Of a stretch of DNA of 6,388 nt, positions 1 to 5,800 are shown piece by piece (the stretch's first letter is position 1; the number at the start of each line of letters is the position of its first letter). Source of the stretch: Alphaproteobacteria bacterium. Its GTDB lineage: Bacteria; Pseudomonadota; Alphaproteobacteria; Puniceispirillales; Puniceispirillaceae. The notes beneath the pieces are model-generated. The model saw nothing but the letters and a program-made list of their open reading frames with translations, was not told where the DNA came from and did not search any database. The stretch is taken from assembly GCA_016780695.1 (NCBI GenBank), contig JADHLK010000080.1, positions 1-6,388 on the forward strand. Direction: 5' to 3'. The position numbers and the translations under genes were made by a program.

Positions 1-173
1 GTTTTCTTCAGCCGGTTTTTCTGGGCGATACGGTCACCCTGATTTATCGTATCGCTGAGATTGATGTGGCGCGCAAACGCTCCATCGGCAAAATAGAGGT
101 GTTTAATCAGGATGAGGTGCTGGTCGCTGTGGGCCAGCATATTCTGCAATGGGTGCCAAATCCGGGGGCGTGA
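1..173 (+). CDS. MaoC-like (hotdog-fold) dehydratase, C-terminal fragment
   Basis: The window opens inside a reading frame whose first full codon is at position 3 and which ends with TGA at 171-173, giving about 56 C-terminal residues. The fragment contains PVFLGDTVTLIYRI, then a charged segment (DVARKRSIGKIEVFNQ), then the ending LVAVGQHILQWVPN. The P-V-F-x-G-D-T strand, followed by a long strand pair and a V/N-Q-x-G/D-E turn, is typical of the last beta strands of MaoC/acyl-dehydratase hotdog proteins. That family hydrates or dehydrates acyl-CoA or related enoyl thioesters in the cytoplasm. The catalytic Asp/His region lies upstream of the window, so activity cannot be judged. The SDR gene starts 35 bases downstream on the same strand, so it is probably cotranscribed. 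The family call is fairly safe; the substrate is unknown. Confidence 0.72.
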   Translation, partial: FLQPVFLGDTVTLIYRIAEIDVARKRSIGKIEVFNQDEVLVAVGQHILQWVPNPGA

Positions 174-208
174 CCGGCTAGGGCTGGGCCATTTTAAGGG
201 GGGGCAAG

Positions 209-964
209 ATGCATAATCCGATGGATTTAACCGGGCAGGTCTTTGTGGTCACCGGTGCTGCGCGCGGCATTGGGCTGGCGATAGCTGAACAGTTTGCCCA
301 GCTGGGCGCGCTGGTATGCGGCTGGGACCGCGATCTGGGCTCGGTTGCGGCAGCGGCGGCAGCGGGGCCGGACAGTATTTTTGCCCTGCTGCAACAGGTG
401 GATGTCACCCAGCCAGATCAGCCAGCGGAGGCTGTTGCGGCCCTGCTGGAAAAATTTGGCCAGCTGGATGGTATCATTGCCAATGCGGGCATTAACGGGC
501 CGACCAAGCCGCTCTGGGATTACAGCCCGGCAGACTGGCAGCAGGTGATGGATGTCAATCTGAGCGGTGTTTTCTTTTCTGTGCAGCCAGTCTTGCGCCA
601 TTTGCGCCAGACCGGGCGAGGGCGGATTGTGATTATCTCCTCAGTTGGCGGCAAGGAGGGCAATCCGGGCGCGGTGCCCTACGGGGCCTCCAAGGCCGGG
701 GTGATCGGCTTTGCCAAGGGGCTGGCCAGGGAAGTGCTGCCATCCGAGATCACGGTGAATTGTATTGCCCCGGCGATGGCCGAGACGGATTTGCTGACAG
801 GCATGAGCGCCGACTATATCGCGGACAAGAAAAGCCGCATCCCGATGGGGCGGCTCTGCACGCCTGCTGAAATCGCCTCAATGACTGCCTTTGTGGCCTC
901 GCAAGCCTGCAGCTTTACCACCGGCCAGGTCTTTGATGTGACCGGCGGGCGGGCAACCTGGTAG
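209..964 (+). CDS. SDR-family NAD(P)-dependent oxidoreductase
   Basis: A complete classical short-chain dehydrogenase/reductase of 251 residues, the usual length. It has a Rossmann cofactor motif TGAARGIG (residues 15-22), the NAG motif (92-94), and a complete catalytic tetrad: Asn117 in MDVNLSG, Ser145 in ISSVGG, Tyr158 and Lys162 in YGASK. Ser-to-Tyr spacing of 13 matches FabG-type enzymes. Asp40 at the end of the second beta strand (GWDRD) suggests a preference for NAD(H) over NADP(H); this is inference. The C-terminus GQVFDVTGGRATW is a typical SDR tail. The enzyme should interconvert a secondary alcohol and a ketone in the cytoplasm; many relatives are named 3-oxoacyl-ACP reductase, but the catabolic context favours a hydroxy-acid or sugar-type substrate. 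The start at 209 is preferred because of the purine run AAGGGGGGG (196-204) just upstream; ATG at 221 is a weaker alternative. The next gene begins six bases after the stop, implying an operon. Confidence 0.93.
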   Translation: MHNPMDLTGQVFVVTGAARGIGLAIAEQFAQLGALVCGWDRDLGSVAAAAAAGPDSIFALLQQVDVTQPDQPAEAVAALLEKFGQLDGIIANAGINGPTKPLWDYSPADWQQVMDVNLSGVFFSVQPVLRHLRQTGRGRIVIISSVGGKEGNPGAVPYGASKAGVIGFAKGLAREVLPSEITVNCIAPAMAETDLLTGMSADYIADKKSRIPMGRLCTPAEIASMTAFVASQACSFTTGQVFDVTGGRATW

Positions 965-970
965 GTTATT

Positions 971-1786
971 ATGCGCCAGCTCGGTCTTGCTGATATTTGT
1001 GTGCATCAGGTCTGTCTGTCGGAGCAGACCGATTTCGCCGGGTCTCTGGAAATGCTGGCCCGGCACGGGATTGGCCTGACCGCCTTATGGCAGCCCATGC
1101 TGGCAGAAACCGGGCTGCGTCGGGCCAGAAAGCTGCTTTCCGACAATGCGGTGCGCCCGGTCTCGCTCTGCGCAGCACAACTCTTTGCCGGGCAGGCGGC
1201 GTGCCTGTCCATGCTGGAGGCGGCGGCTGAGCTGGGGGCGGAGAGTGTGGTTGTGATCACGGGCGGCTTTGATGCGGCGGACAAAACGCTGGATCAGGCG
1301 CGCGATCAGGGAGAGGCGGCCTTGGCCTGTCTGGCTGAGGCGGCAGCAGATTTTCCGGTTAGGCTGGCGCTGGAGCCCCTGCATCCGATGGTGTGCGGCT
1401 TTCGTTCGGTCCTGTCCAGTCTGGCTGAGGCGAATACGCTGCTGGACAGGCTGGATCAGGCCGTGCCGCAGCACAAGGTCGGGCTGGCGGTGGATGCCTA
1501 TGCACTTTGGTGGGAGACGGATATAGCCCGGCAGATAGACAGAGCTGGCAACCGGATTTTGAACTATCATATCTCAGACTGGCTGGCCGACACGCAGGAT
1601 ATCAGGCTGGATCGCGGTATGCCGGGAGACGGGGTGATTGACCTGCTGGGCTGGCGGCAGATGATTGAGCAGACCGGCTTTGCCGGGCCGGTGGAGATTG
1701 AGATATTCTCGGCCCGCAACTGGTGGCAACGCCCGGCTGAAGAGATGCTGCACGCCATTATCGCCGGCATGAACCGGGTTTATTGA
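971..1786 (+). CDS. Sugar phosphate isomerase/epimerase-like TIM-barrel protein
   Basis: A complete 271-residue protein of the xylose-isomerase-like TIM-barrel superfamily (AP endonuclease family 2 / IolI / tagatose epimerase group), whose members use a divalent metal to isomerise or epimerise sugars, keto-acids or polyols. Candidate metal ligands are visible at the expected strand ends: Glu135 in LALEPLHPM, Asp175 in AVDAYALWW, His200 in LNYHISDW and Glu244 in VEIEIFSARNWW. The segments EPLHPM, RGMPGDGVID (215-224) and EIFSARNWWQRP are shared with a common but poorly characterised subgroup in catabolic clusters. One oddity: the residue three after Asp175 is Ala178, where the family normally has His in a DxxH motif. 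Neither a signal peptide nor a membrane segment is seen, so it should be cytoplasmic. It follows the SDR stop by six bases and its last 7 bases overlap the opposing regulator gene. The actual substrate cannot be stated. Confidence 0.86.
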   Translation: MRQLGLADICVHQVCLSEQTDFAGSLEMLARHGIGLTALWQPMLAETGLRRARKLLSDNAVRPVSLCAAQLFAGQAACLSMLEAAAELGAESVVVITGGFDAADKTLDQARDQGEAALACLAEAAADFPVRLALEPLHPMVCGFRSVLSSLAEANTLLDRLDQAVPQHKVGLAVDAYALWWETDIARQIDRAGNRILNYHISDWLADTQDIRLDRGMPGDGVIDLLGWRQMIEQTGFAGPVEIEIFSARNWWQRPAEEMLHAIIAGMNRVY

Positions 1787-2484
1787 GCGGCCTGCTCAAA
1801 AATGGGCAGCGCATGGGCCAGCCCATCCTCAATATGGCGGGTCAGCATCGCACAGGCATTTTCCGCATCGCGGCTCATCGCGGCCTCAAATAATTCATTA
1901 TGCTCCACGGCCGCGGGCGAACCCCGAAAGGTCAAAACCAGCATCTGATAGCGCAGATATTTGTCAAAAATCAGCCCGTGCAAAGCCAGCAAATTGGCGG
2001 ACTGGCAATTCCTGATCAGCATCTGATGGAATTTCCAGTCATAATATTTCCAATGTTCCTTGACCGAATGGTCGCCCCCCAGCATCCGTTTTTCTGTCTG
2101 CCGCAGGCGATGATAGGAAGCCAGCAAATCCGCTTCCCAGTCGGTATCCCCATTTTGAATTGAAATGCGAAGGGCATGGGTTTCGAGCAAAATACGCAGC
2201 TGGGCAATTTCCTTCAGGTCTGCTGCTGAGACCGGGGCGACAAAAAAGCCGCGCTGGGCCGGGGCGCTGACAAACCCCTCGCTGGCCAACCTGTTCAGCG
2301 TTTCGCGCAAAGTCGGCACGCTGGCCTGATAGAGATTTTTCAGGCTGTCCAGCTTCAGCTTTGTATCCGGCTTCAATAGCCCAAAGACAAGATCATGGCG
2401 CAGCTGTTCATACAGGCTACTGCCCAGCGTTGCGGCTTCCTTGGGCCCCTCTCTGGGAAAGTCGGGCATGGCTGCTATTTCCAT
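1780..2484 (-). CDS. GntR-family transcriptional regulator with FCD domain
   Basis: A complete 234-residue regulator on the minus strand, typical for the FadR-like branch of GntR. Residues about 22-85 form the winged helix-turn-helix (LYEQLRHDLVFGLLKPDTKL, then SVPTLRETLNRLASEGFV, with wing QRGFFVAPVS). Residues about 90-225 are an all-helical FCD domain. The likely FCD metal/ligand site is complete: Asp149 and His153 (DWKFH), His195 and His217. FCD domains usually bind small carboxylates such as sugar acids, keto-acids or fatty acids, releasing DNA on binding. The gene is divergent from the importer and convergent with the enzyme genes, so it probably controls the importer and itself and perhaps the enzyme operon (inference). 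The start is uncertain: Met1 at 2484 lacks a clear Shine-Dalgarno, and Met6 (2469) is an alternative that leaves the domain intact. Confidence 0.92.
   Translation of the reverse strand: MEIAAMPDFPREGPKEAATLGSSLYEQLRHDLVFGLLKPDTKLKLDSLKNLYQASVPTLRETLNRLASEGFVSAPAQRGFFVAPVSAADLKEIAQLRILLETHALRISIQNGDTDWEADLLASYHRLRQTEKRMLGGDHSVKEHWKYYDWKFHQMLIRNCQSANLLALHGLIFDKYLRYQMLVLTFRGSPAAVEHNELFEAAMSRDAENACAMLTRHIEDGLAHALPIFEQAAQ
1783..1799. repeat. Inverted repeat at the convergent gene junction
   Basis: TTGAGC (1783-1788) and GCTCAA (1794-1799) form a perfect 6-bp stem with a 5-base loop. It begins within the stop region of the TIM-barrel gene and covers the last codons of the opposing regulator. No T-run follows it on either strand, so it is not a canonical intrinsic terminator. 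It could act as a weak 3'-end or pausing structure for both transcripts, or be chance. Confidence 0.25.
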
Positions 2485-2497
2485 TTCGCTTAATTAC

Positions 2498-2514
2498 AAA
2501 ATATAAGATATTTT
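2498..2514. promoter_or_regulatory. Candidate operator palindrome near the regulator start
   Basis: AAAATAT (2498-2504), AAG, ATATTTT (2508-2514) is a perfect 7-bp inverted repeat with a 3-base spacer, ending 14 bases upstream of the regulator's ATG. Size and position would suit autorepression by a GntR dimer. However, the surrounding 50 bases (2491-2540) hold only 6 G or C, so such a palindrome can arise by chance. Confidence 0.35.
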
Positions 2515-2521
2515 TCTTTTT

Positions 2522-2550
2522 ATATTGTTTTATTTTTTGCTATGGGTAAA
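2522..2550 (-). promoter_or_regulatory. Weak candidate promoter for the gntR-type gene
   Basis: Read on the minus strand, TTTACC (2550-2545) and CAATAT (2527-2522) are separated by 17 bases and could be -35 and -10 elements. An alternative -10, TATAAA (2524-2519), has a poorer 20-base spacing. The match is modest. A start site about 7 bases further on would lie within the AAAATAT palindrome, which makes self-repression mechanically plausible. Confidence 0.2.
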
Positions 2551-2595
2551 GGTAATAAATAAATTTCTTTGCCAAAGGGGTTGGAAGGCGAATAC

Positions 2596-2641
2596 CATCA
2601 AAACCATGATTAAGTGTTGATGTGTTTTCATCAAAAACCAT
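2596..2641. repeat. CATCAA repeat cluster, candidate operator
   Basis: CATCAAAACCAT (2596-2607) recurs as CATCAAAAACCAT (2629-2641). The starts are 33 bases apart, close to three helical turns. Between them lies TTGATG (2617-2622), the inverse of CATCAA, giving a perfect TTGATG-6-CATCAA inverted repeat at 2617-2634. The cluster sits just upstream of the candidate importer promoter, a plausible place for activator or repressor binding. Confidence 0.4.
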
Positions 2642-2642
2642 C

Positions 2643-2670
2643 TTTGCCTTTCCGGTGAGGGGCCTAGAAT
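2643..2670 (+). promoter_or_regulatory. Candidate promoter for the importer operon
   Basis: TAGAAT (2665-2670) differs from the -10 consensus at one position. TTTGCC (2643-2648) or TTGCCT (2644-2649) lies 16 or 15 bases upstream as a weak -35. Transcription from about 2677 would give a leader of roughly 70 bases before the GTG start of the ATPase gene. TCTTTGCC also occurs at 2566-2573, so the -35 lies in a repeated word. Confidence 0.3.
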
Positions 2671-2746
2671 AAAAATGACAGGGTGTTTCAAAAGGACTGC
2701 CGGGACAAAAAACGCAGACGGACGCTGACACGATTTTGGGGGAAAA

Positions 2747-3487
2747 GTGTTACAGGTTAACAAAGTAGAAGCGGGCTATGGCAAGTTGAAAATCTTGCGC
2801 GGGGTGACCATGACTGTTCCGCAGGGCGAGATTGTCACCTTGCTGGGCGGCAACGGCACTGGCAAGTCAACCATGCTGAAAGCAGTCTCTGGCTTGATCC
2901 CGGTGATGTCCGGCAACATCATTTTCGATGGGGTGGATATTTCCACCATGAAGCCGCATGAACGCATGCGCCTTGGTCTGGTTCAGGTAACCCAGTCCAA
3001 GGAGGCCTATCCGGCGATGACGGTGGAAGAAAACCTGATGCTGGGTGCCTATACCCGCTCGGACCGGGCCAGTATCGCGGCAGATCTGGAAAAGGTTTAT
3101 GGGTTCTTTCCGGTACTCAAAGAGCGCCGCAAGCAGCTGTCCGCCACCCTGTCTGGCGGCGAGGTGCAGATGCTGGTCATCGGTCGCGGTCTGATGGCCG
3201 GTCCGAAAATGCTGATGCTGGATGAACCCAGCGCGGCGATTGCGCCTAAGGTGGTGCTGGAAATTTTCTCCAATATTAACAAAATTGCCAAATCCGGCGT
3301 GACCATTCTGGTGGTTGAGCAAAATGTTCGTATGGCGCTGATCTTGGCCAATTATGGCTATATCATCCGGGATGGGGTGATCATGATGGAAGGCAAGGCA
3401 GACAGCCTGATCAGTGATCCGGCGGTGAAGGAATCCTTCCTGGGCGGCTCAGTGGCCGATACCTCTAAAAAATTGCAGAGCGGCTAG
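2747..3487 (+). CDS. livF: HAAT-type ABC importer ATP-binding protein (LivF-like)
   Basis: A complete 246-residue cytoplasmic ATPase subunit that powers the importer; length fits LivF rather than the slightly longer LivG. It shows Walker A GGNGTGKST (34-42), the Q-loop glutamine Gln83, signature LSGGEVQ (135-141), Walker B LMLDE (156-160, catalytic Glu160) and the LivF-typical VEQN (190-193). The start is GTG at 2747, supported by GGGGGA at 2738-2743; the nearest in-frame ATG (2675) is cut off by a stop at 2726. Divergent details: the usual VPQGRxxFP segment after the Q-loop strand reads VTQSKEAYP (81-89), and the D-loop region reads PSAAIAP where PSLGLAP is usual. Catalytic residues are intact, so it should be functional. 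It is the first gene of the transporter operon and lies 27 bases before the LivH-like gene. The symbol names the subunit class and does not assert a branched-chain amino acid substrate. Confidence 0.93.
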   Translation: MLQVNKVEAGYGKLKILRGVTMTVPQGEIVTLLGGNGTGKSTMLKAVSGLIPVMSGNIIFDGVDISTMKPHERMRLGLVQVTQSKEAYPAMTVEENLMLGAYTRSDRASIAADLEKVYGFFPVLKERRKQLSATLSGGEVQMLVIGRGLMAGPKMLMLDEPSAAIAPKVVLEIFSNINKIAKSGVTILVVEQNVRMALILANYGYIIRDGVIMMEGKADSLISDPAVKESFLGGSVADTSKKLQSG

Positions 3488-3514
3488 CGGCTGGCTGGTG
3501 CTGGGGGAATAATT

Positions 3515-4426
3515 ATGGGATTTGATTTCAATTCTTTACTGGCCTTTATCATTTTCGGGATTACCATCGGGGTTGTCTATGGCATTGTTGCGCTGGGCAT
3601 TTCGCTGATTTATTCCGGTCTTGATATTGTCCATTTCGCGCATGGCGAGATGTATATGTTCGGGGCCTTTTTCGGTCTGGTTCTGGTGCATGATGCCGGT
3701 TTTCCCTATCCGATAGCGCTGGTCGGGGCGATGGTGCTGACGGCCTTGCTGGGTATGTTTGTCGAACGGGTCTTTTACCGACGATTAACGCGCGCTGGCG
3801 GCGGTTATACAGTCGCCGGGATGGGCATGATTATCTGCGGTTTTGGTATGTCCGTGGCGCTGGTCAATGTGGCGTATTTCATCTGGGGAGCCGAAGCAGA
3901 GCCGTTCCGCGCCAATCTGGACTATATTCCGCGTCTGGAATTCGGGGATGGTATCCAAGTACCGGAAAGCTATGTGCTGACAGCGATTATCTCGGTTGTG
4001 CTGATGCTCGCGCTGAATTATTTCCTGCGCTATACGAAGATTGGGCTGGCGGTGCGCGCGGTCGCCCATAACAAGGAAATCGCCTATTTGATGGGCATTA
4101 ATGTGCCGCTGATGATCTCGCTGATCTTTGGCCTGGCCTGTGCGCGGGCCGCAGCGGCCGGTGTGCTGATCGGCCCGATGCAGTCGGTGCAGGTAGAGAT
4201 GGGCTACCTGATGCTGATGAAGGCCTTTGCCGCGGCTGTGGTGGGCGGCTTTGGGTCGCTGCCCGGGGCGATTGTTGGCGGTATCATGGTCGGCATTTTT
4301 GAAAATCTGGGGGCGGCTTATATTTCGCCCAGCCACAAGGATATTTACGCATTTTTGCTTTTGATTCTGGTGCTCAGCATCCGTCCGTCGGGGCTGTTCG
4401 GGATTGAGGCAAAAGTCAAGGCATAG
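3515..4426 (+). CDS. livH: HAAT-type ABC importer permease (LivH-like)
   Basis: A complete 303-residue inner-membrane permease of the BPD_transp_2 family, with about eight hydrophobic segments (roughly 7-34, 46-60, 66-84, 99-124, 152-171, 197-219, 234-266, 277-296). Family landmarks are SGLDIVHFAHGEMYMFGAF (34-52), the cytoplasmic coupling-loop segment GLAVRAVAHNKEIAYLMGIN (177-196), KAFAAAVVGGFGSLPGAIVGG (236-256) and the ending RPSGLFG. The loop at 177-196 is where the ATPase subunits should dock. ATG at 3515 is preceded by GGGGGA (3503-3508) at good spacing. With the LivM-like protein it forms the transmembrane channel. LivH proteins more commonly have NFAHG where this one has HFAHG, a small difference of unknown effect. 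The symbol is at subunit-class level. Confidence 0.94.
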   Translation: MGFDFNSLLAFIIFGITIGVVYGIVALGISLIYSGLDIVHFAHGEMYMFGAFFGLVLVHDAGFPYPIALVGAMVLTALLGMFVERVFYRRLTRAGGGYTVAGMGMIICGFGMSVALVNVAYFIWGAEAEPFRANLDYIPRLEFGDGIQVPESYVLTAIISVVLMLALNYFLRYTKIGLAVRAVAHNKEIAYLMGINVPLMISLIFGLACARAAAAGVLIGPMQSVQVEMGYLMLMKAFAAAVVGGFGSLPGAIVGGIMVGIFENLGAAYISPSHKDIYAFLLLILVLSIRPSGLFGIEAKVKA

Positions 4427-4428
4427 CC

Positions 4429-4492
4429 GTTTGGCTGTGTTTAACAAAGCGGGCCAAGGCCCGAAAAATCGGGCAATAAAGCCCAACCAAAC
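4429..4492 (+). promoter_or_regulatory. Structured intercistronic RNA before the binding-protein gene
   Basis: In the 78 bases between permease and binding-protein genes, CGGGCC-AA-GGCCCG (4450-4463) forms a strong hairpin and GGGC-AATAAA-GCCC (4471-4484) a second. GTTTGG (4429-4434) is complementary to CCAAAC (4487-4492) and could close both into a three-way junction ending one base before the Shine-Dalgarno AGGGAGGA (4493-4500). GCCCG (4459-4463) can pair instead with CGGGC (4470-4474), so alternative folds exist. A likely role is mRNA processing or stability favouring the binding-protein message, or translational control; no known riboswitch class is recognised. Confidence 0.45.
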
Positions 4493-4504
4493 AGGGAGGA
4501 AAAA

Positions 4505-5710
4505 ATGAGATTCCTGAAATCCAGCCTCGCAGCTCTCGTGGCAGGGGGCATCGCATTGTCAGCAGCAGCTGCCTTTGCCGGGGAAATCCGGGTCGGTATT
4601 ACGATGCGGATGGTCTCTGAGAATGGTCAGCGTTACGGCCAGATGGTGATGGATGAGATCGACCTGATCAATAAGGCAGGCGGTATCAACGGCAACACCA
4701 TCACAGCAACGCTATTGAATGACGAGTGTAAGTCAGACAAGGGCGTTGCCAATGCCAACAAGCTGATCTTCCAGGAGAAGGTGCATCTGCTGATCGGGTC
4801 AACCTGCTCATCTGTGTCACTGCCGATTGTTGATGTGACCGCCAAGGCAGGTGTGCCGCAGCTGATCCCGCATTCCACCAACTCAACGATTACCCAGAAG
4901 AATTCTGCCTGGGTGTTCCGGGTGCCGGTGGCCGGTCGCTATTATGGCGGCGTGAACGCGAAATATGTCGGTGAGAATATCGGCAAGAAAATCGCCTATA
5001 TCTGTGCTGCAGATGCCGCTTCCCAGGGTGACTGTGAGAAGATGCAAGGCCAGCTGAAGGCCCAGTTCGGTGCCGATCCGGCCTATGTTGCCCAGGTGCA
5101 GGAAAAAGAAGTCGATTTCCGTGCCCATATGCAGAAGATCAAGGGTCTGAACGTTGACGGTATCATGGTCGCCGCTCTGGCTGAGACCATGGCCCGCGCT
5201 CTGGTTCAGTCCTATGAAGCCGGGATCGGTGCAGATGTGCGCCGGATCGGGTCTTCTTCAGCGTCAAACGCGCCGGTGCCGAAAATTGCCGGTGATGCGG
5301 TCAAGGGCGTGTTCTTCAGCGCTGCTTACAGCGCAGCAGACCAGCGTCCGATTGCCAAACTGTTCAACGAGATGGTGCGCGCCCGTTATGGCATCCACGC
5401 ACCGGATCATGATTTCTCCCAGGCCTATGACCTGGTGCGGATCATGGAACAGGCGCTTAAAACCACCAATCTGGGCCTGACATCTTCTTCACTGGCTGCT
5501 GACCGCACTGCTATCCGTGATGCGATTGCCGGCGTGAAGAACTATCAGGGTCTGGCTTCTGGCCCGATCAGCTTCTGTGCTGCGCCGACCCCGCAATGCC
5601 GGGACGGTAACCGCACCGCTGTGCTGATCGCCTACACCAAAGGCGGGGAGGATTTCGAAACCGAAGTTCTGGCGCGGGTAACCATGGATGAAAATTTCGG
5701 TCTTAACTAG
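4505..5710 (+). CDS. Periplasmic substrate-binding protein of a HAAT ABC importer
   Basis: A complete 401-residue type I periplasmic binding protein (Peripla_BP_6, LivK/LivJ relatives) that captures the ligand in the periplasm and delivers it to the permeases. A Sec signal peptide is clear: basic MRFLKSS, hydrophobic core to about residue 23, and AFA before a probable cleavage at 25/26. EIRVGITM then opens the mature first lobe. Cys75 (NDECKS) and Cys101 (STCSS) match the disulfide pair of E. coli LIV-binding protein; further close pairs are Cys167/Cys177 and Cys358/Cys365. Ser102 and Thr125 match the carboxylate-binding Ser79 and Thr102 of that protein, but the ammonium-binding Glu226 is replaced by Ser251 (recalled alignment through IAGDA). 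So the ligand may be a carboxylate without an alpha-amino group. A strong AGGGAGGA at 4493-4500 supports the start and high expression. No symbol is given because the substrate is doubtful. Confidence 0.94.
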   Translation: MRFLKSSLAALVAGGIALSAAAAFAGEIRVGITMRMVSENGQRYGQMVMDEIDLINKAGGINGNTITATLLNDECKSDKGVANANKLIFQEKVHLLIGSTCSSVSLPIVDVTAKAGVPQLIPHSTNSTITQKNSAWVFRVPVAGRYYGGVNAKYVGENIGKKIAYICAADAASQGDCEKMQGQLKAQFGADPAYVAQVQEKEVDFRAHMQKIKGLNVDGIMVAALAETMARALVQSYEAGIGADVRRIGSSSASNAPVPKIAGDAVKGVFFSAAYSAADQRPIAKLFNEMVRARYGIHAPDHDFSQAYDLVRIMEQALKTTNLGLTSSSLAADRTAIRDAIAGVKNYQGLASGPISFCAAPTPQCRDGNRTAVLIAYTKGGEDFETEVLARVTMDENFGLN

Positions 5711-5726
5711 GCCGAAGAACTTTGCT

Positions 5727-5760
5727 CCGGGGCAGGGTTCGTCCTGCCCCGGGCACTTTT
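5727..5760 (+). terminator. GC-rich UUCG hairpin after the binding-protein gene
   Basis: CCGGGGCAGG (5727-5736) and CCTGCCCCGG (5743-5752) form a perfect 10-bp stem; the G-U at 5737/5742 can close a UUCG loop (5738-5741). It starts 17 bases after the stop codon. Only four T follow, at 5757-5760, four bases after the stem. It may be a leaky intrinsic terminator or a 3' stabilising hairpin that lowers transcription into the LivM-like gene relative to the binding protein. Confidence 0.65.
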
Positions 5761-5800
5761 GATTGATTTTGACATTTATGAATCGGGCAGGAAGAAAAAG

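Noticed and set aside
345..366. GCGGCAGCGGCGGCAGCGG-type short repeat in the SDR gene
   Set aside because: It encodes an alanine run (residues 47-52) in a surface helix region of the SDR; ordinary codon repetition rather than a functional DNA repeat.
1085..1570. Minus-strand open frame of 161 codons opposite the TIM-barrel gene
   Set aside because: Low-complexity composition, no family motifs and full overlap with a well-supported gene; a shadow frame.
2567..2577. CTTTG-C-CAAAG palindrome in the divergent spacer
   Set aside because: Only 5-bp arms; not repeated as a palindrome elsewhere in the spacer and easily explained by chance, so it is not listed as an operator.
2675..2728. Short open frame of 17 codons (MTGCFKRTAGTKNADGR) in the leader of the importer operon, as a possible leader peptide
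   Set aside because: No Shine-Dalgarno precedes it, it would start almost at the predicted transcription start, and it has no run of regulatory codons.
3785..4486. Long minus-strand open frame of 233 codons opposite the LivH-like gene
   Set aside because: It is rich in His, Arg and Gln with no recognisable domain, and is a shadow of a clearly coding, membrane-protein frame on the plus strand.
5769..5774. Perfect -35 consensus TTGACA before the LivM-like gene, as a possible internal promoter
   Set aside because: At 16-18 bases spacing only purine-rich GAAGAA/AAGAAA-type sequence is found, which does not resemble a -10 and belongs to the ribosome-binding region.
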